DNA from: Corbicula japonica
Taxonomy: Eukaryota > Mollusca > Bivalvia > Venerida > Cyrenidae
Direction: 5' to 3'
NCBI GenBank assembly: GCA_038501625.1
Contig: JAZAYU010000019.1
Coordinates: forward strand, 4,778,324 to 4,842,323
DNA: 64,000 nt
The position numbers were made by a program, and so were the translations under genes. Numbering within the stretch: the first letter of the stretch is position 1; every line of letters starts with the position of its first letter. The notes beneath the pieces are model-generated. The model made no database searches and was not told where the DNA came from. It saw only the letters and a program-made list of their open reading frames with translations. Below are positions 62,401 through 64,000 of the stretch, piece after piece.

Positions 62401-64000
62401 TATGGCGTGACTGATGAGACTGGAACCGGAAGCTGGTTCTCTTGATAAGGCCATGATTGATGAGACTGGAACCAGAAGCTGGTTCTCAGAAGGAATATGC
62501 GACTGATGAGACTGGAAACGGACGCTTGTAATCTGGATGAGCGCATGACAGATGAGACTTGAACCTAACACTGGGTTCTCTGGAGGAGCTGGTGACAGAT
62601 GAGACTGGAACAGACGCTGGTTCTCTGAAGGAGAAGGTGATTGATGAGACTGGAAACAGACTCTGGGTTCTCTGGAAGAGCAGGTGATTGATGGGACTGG
62701 AACCAGGCACTGGGTTCTCTGGAGGAGCAGGTGATTGATGGGACTGGAACCAGACACATTGTTCTCTGGAAGAGCAGGTGATTGATGGGACTGGAAACAG
62801 ACACTGGGTTCTCTTGAGGAGCAGGTGATTGATGGTACTGGAACCAGACACAGTGTTCCCTGGAAGAGCAGGTAAATGATGAGACTGGAAACAGACACTG
62901 GGTTCTCTGGAGGAGCAGGTGATTGATGGGACTGGAACCAGACACAGGGTTCTCTGGAAGAGCAGGTGATCAATGTGACTGGAACTAGACACAGGGTTCT
63001 CTGGAAGAGCAGGAGACAGATGAGACTGGAACCAGATGCTGGTTTCTAAAGGAGCAGGTGATTGATGAGACTGGAACCAGATGCTGGTTTTCTGAAGAAG
63101 CAGGTGATTGATGAGACTGGAACCAGACGCTTGTTCTCTGAAGGAGCATGTGATTGGGTTATCTGGAGGAGTAATTAAGTTATTGATGAGACTGGAACCA
63201 GATGCTGGTTCTCTGGTGGAGCACATGAGTGATGAGACTTGAACCAGGAGCAAGTGATTGATGACACTTAAACCAGATGGAGGAGCACATGACTGATAAA
63301 TATGAAAAAAAGACAATTGTTTTCTCAAGGAGAATGTGATATAAATGGAACCAGATGATTTTTCTTTTGAGGAGCTAGTAACCAGTGACACTGGAAACAG
63401 ACGCTGATTCTTTGGTGGAGCACGTGACTGATAAGACTGGAGCCTGACATTGGGGTCTCTGCCGCAGCACAAAACAGATAAGACTTGAACCAGATGCTGG
63501 TTTTCTGGAGGAGCAATTGACTGATAAGACTGGAACTGGACGCTGGTTCTCCGGAGGAGCATGTGACTGATGAGACTGGAACCCGACGTTGGTTCTCTGA
63601 AGGAGCACATAACTTATGAGACTGGAACCTGACGCTGGTTCTCTGGAGAAGCATGTGACTGATAAGACTGGAACCAGATGCTGGTTCTCTGGATGAGCGC
63701 ATGACTGATGAGACAGGAACCAGACGCTGGTTCTCTGGAGGAGCAGGTGATTGATGAGACAGGAAGCAGATGCTGGTTGTCTGGAGGAGCAGGCGATTGA
63801 TGAGACAGGAACCAGACGCTGGCTCTCTGGAGAGCAAGTGAATGATGAGACAGGAACTAGATACTGGTTCTCTGGATGCGCACATGACTGATGAGACAGA
63901 TACCAGACGCTGGTTCTCTGGAGGAGCAGGTGATTGATGAGACTGGAACCAGACGCTGGCTCTCTGGAGGTGCGGGTGATTGATGAGACTGGAACCAGAT
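59438..64000. repeat. 46-bp satellite array, runs off the window
   Basis: Close to 100 units of ggttctctggaggagcacgt then gactgatgagactggaac and cagacgct. Lengths are mostly 46 with some 47 (an extra g) and occasional deletions. Variants cluster (aggtgattgatg at 62630-63130 and 63740-64000). About fifteen units keep CACGTG. It starts ~170 bp upstream of the KCTD9 ATG. The minus-strand consensus has no stop in any frame, giving ORFs up to 374 codons that are repeat artefacts unless shown otherwise. Confidence 0.95.

Noticed and set aside
62486..63610. 374-codon minus-strand ORF (and 199-, 186-, 173-codon neighbours) as a gene
   Set aside because: The translation is the 46-bp satellite read through successive frames; the consensus lacks stops by composition. 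No domain, signal peptide or codon signal independent of the repeat.
59438..64000. CRISPR array
   Set aside because: Units are contiguous with no unique spacers, in a eukaryotic context; it is a satellite.

Overview
The window is eukaryotic nuclear DNA, A+T-rich and intron- and transposon-dominated, most likely from a bivalve mollusc. The evidence is the repeat content: several elements with central ~150-190 bp tandem units containing 'gggccataact' and a GGAC run before a terminal hairpin look like the bivalve 'pearl' (Helentron-type) family, and the one gene is a metazoan single-copy gene with long introns. Species cannot be fixed from sequence alone.

Gene content. One host protein gene is supported: a complete KCTD9 orthologue on the minus strand, start codon at 59270, stop ending at 27674, 12 coding exons with consensus splice sites and compatible phases, 1209 nt and 402 residues. 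The product is a KHA domain, a BTB/T1 domain and a right-handed pentapeptide-repeat helix, as in vertebrate KCTD9, a member of the CUL3-adaptor KCTD family. The only other protein-coding trace is a decayed pogo-like DDE transposase at 31.1-31.7 kb inside a 1.4 kb TIR element. No rRNA gene, intact tRNA gene or CRISPR array was seen.

Layout. 0-16 kb, downstream of the gene: a TIR element, a 45-bp/226-bp higher-order satellite, a tandem tRNA-like SINE-type repeat, a 20-bp minisatellite full of CACGTG boxes, two sets of long direct repeats, a three-fold ~796-bp tandem duplication, a palindromic MITE and a pearl element. 16.5-52.5 kb: a dense cluster of about 22 copies of one TTAA-flanked palindromic MITE (piggyBac-type signature), which other elements have repeatedly entered (pearl, pogo-type, TA-MITE, 8-bp-TSD hAT). 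Four long near-perfect palindromes lie between 26.7 and 54.7 kb. 53-59 kb: KCTD9 intron 1, with hAT-like MITEs making 5-bp TSDs. 59.44-64 kb: a 46-bp satellite that begins about 170 bp upstream of the KCTD9 start codon and runs off the window.

Most notable signals: (i) both edges of KCTD9 intron 8 have spawned tandem arrays built from the exon/intron junctions themselves; (ii) exon 10 contains a duplicated donor-like sequence that would remove exactly 60 nt, one 20-residue coil of the pentapeptide helix; (iii) interrupted repeats allow several target-site duplications and insertion orders to be read directly; (iv) two copies of a structured RNA-like motif (CTGAAGA, covarying stem, GAAAC) resemble Penelope/hammerhead termini; (v) the 46-bp upstream satellite is stop-free in all three minus-strand frames.
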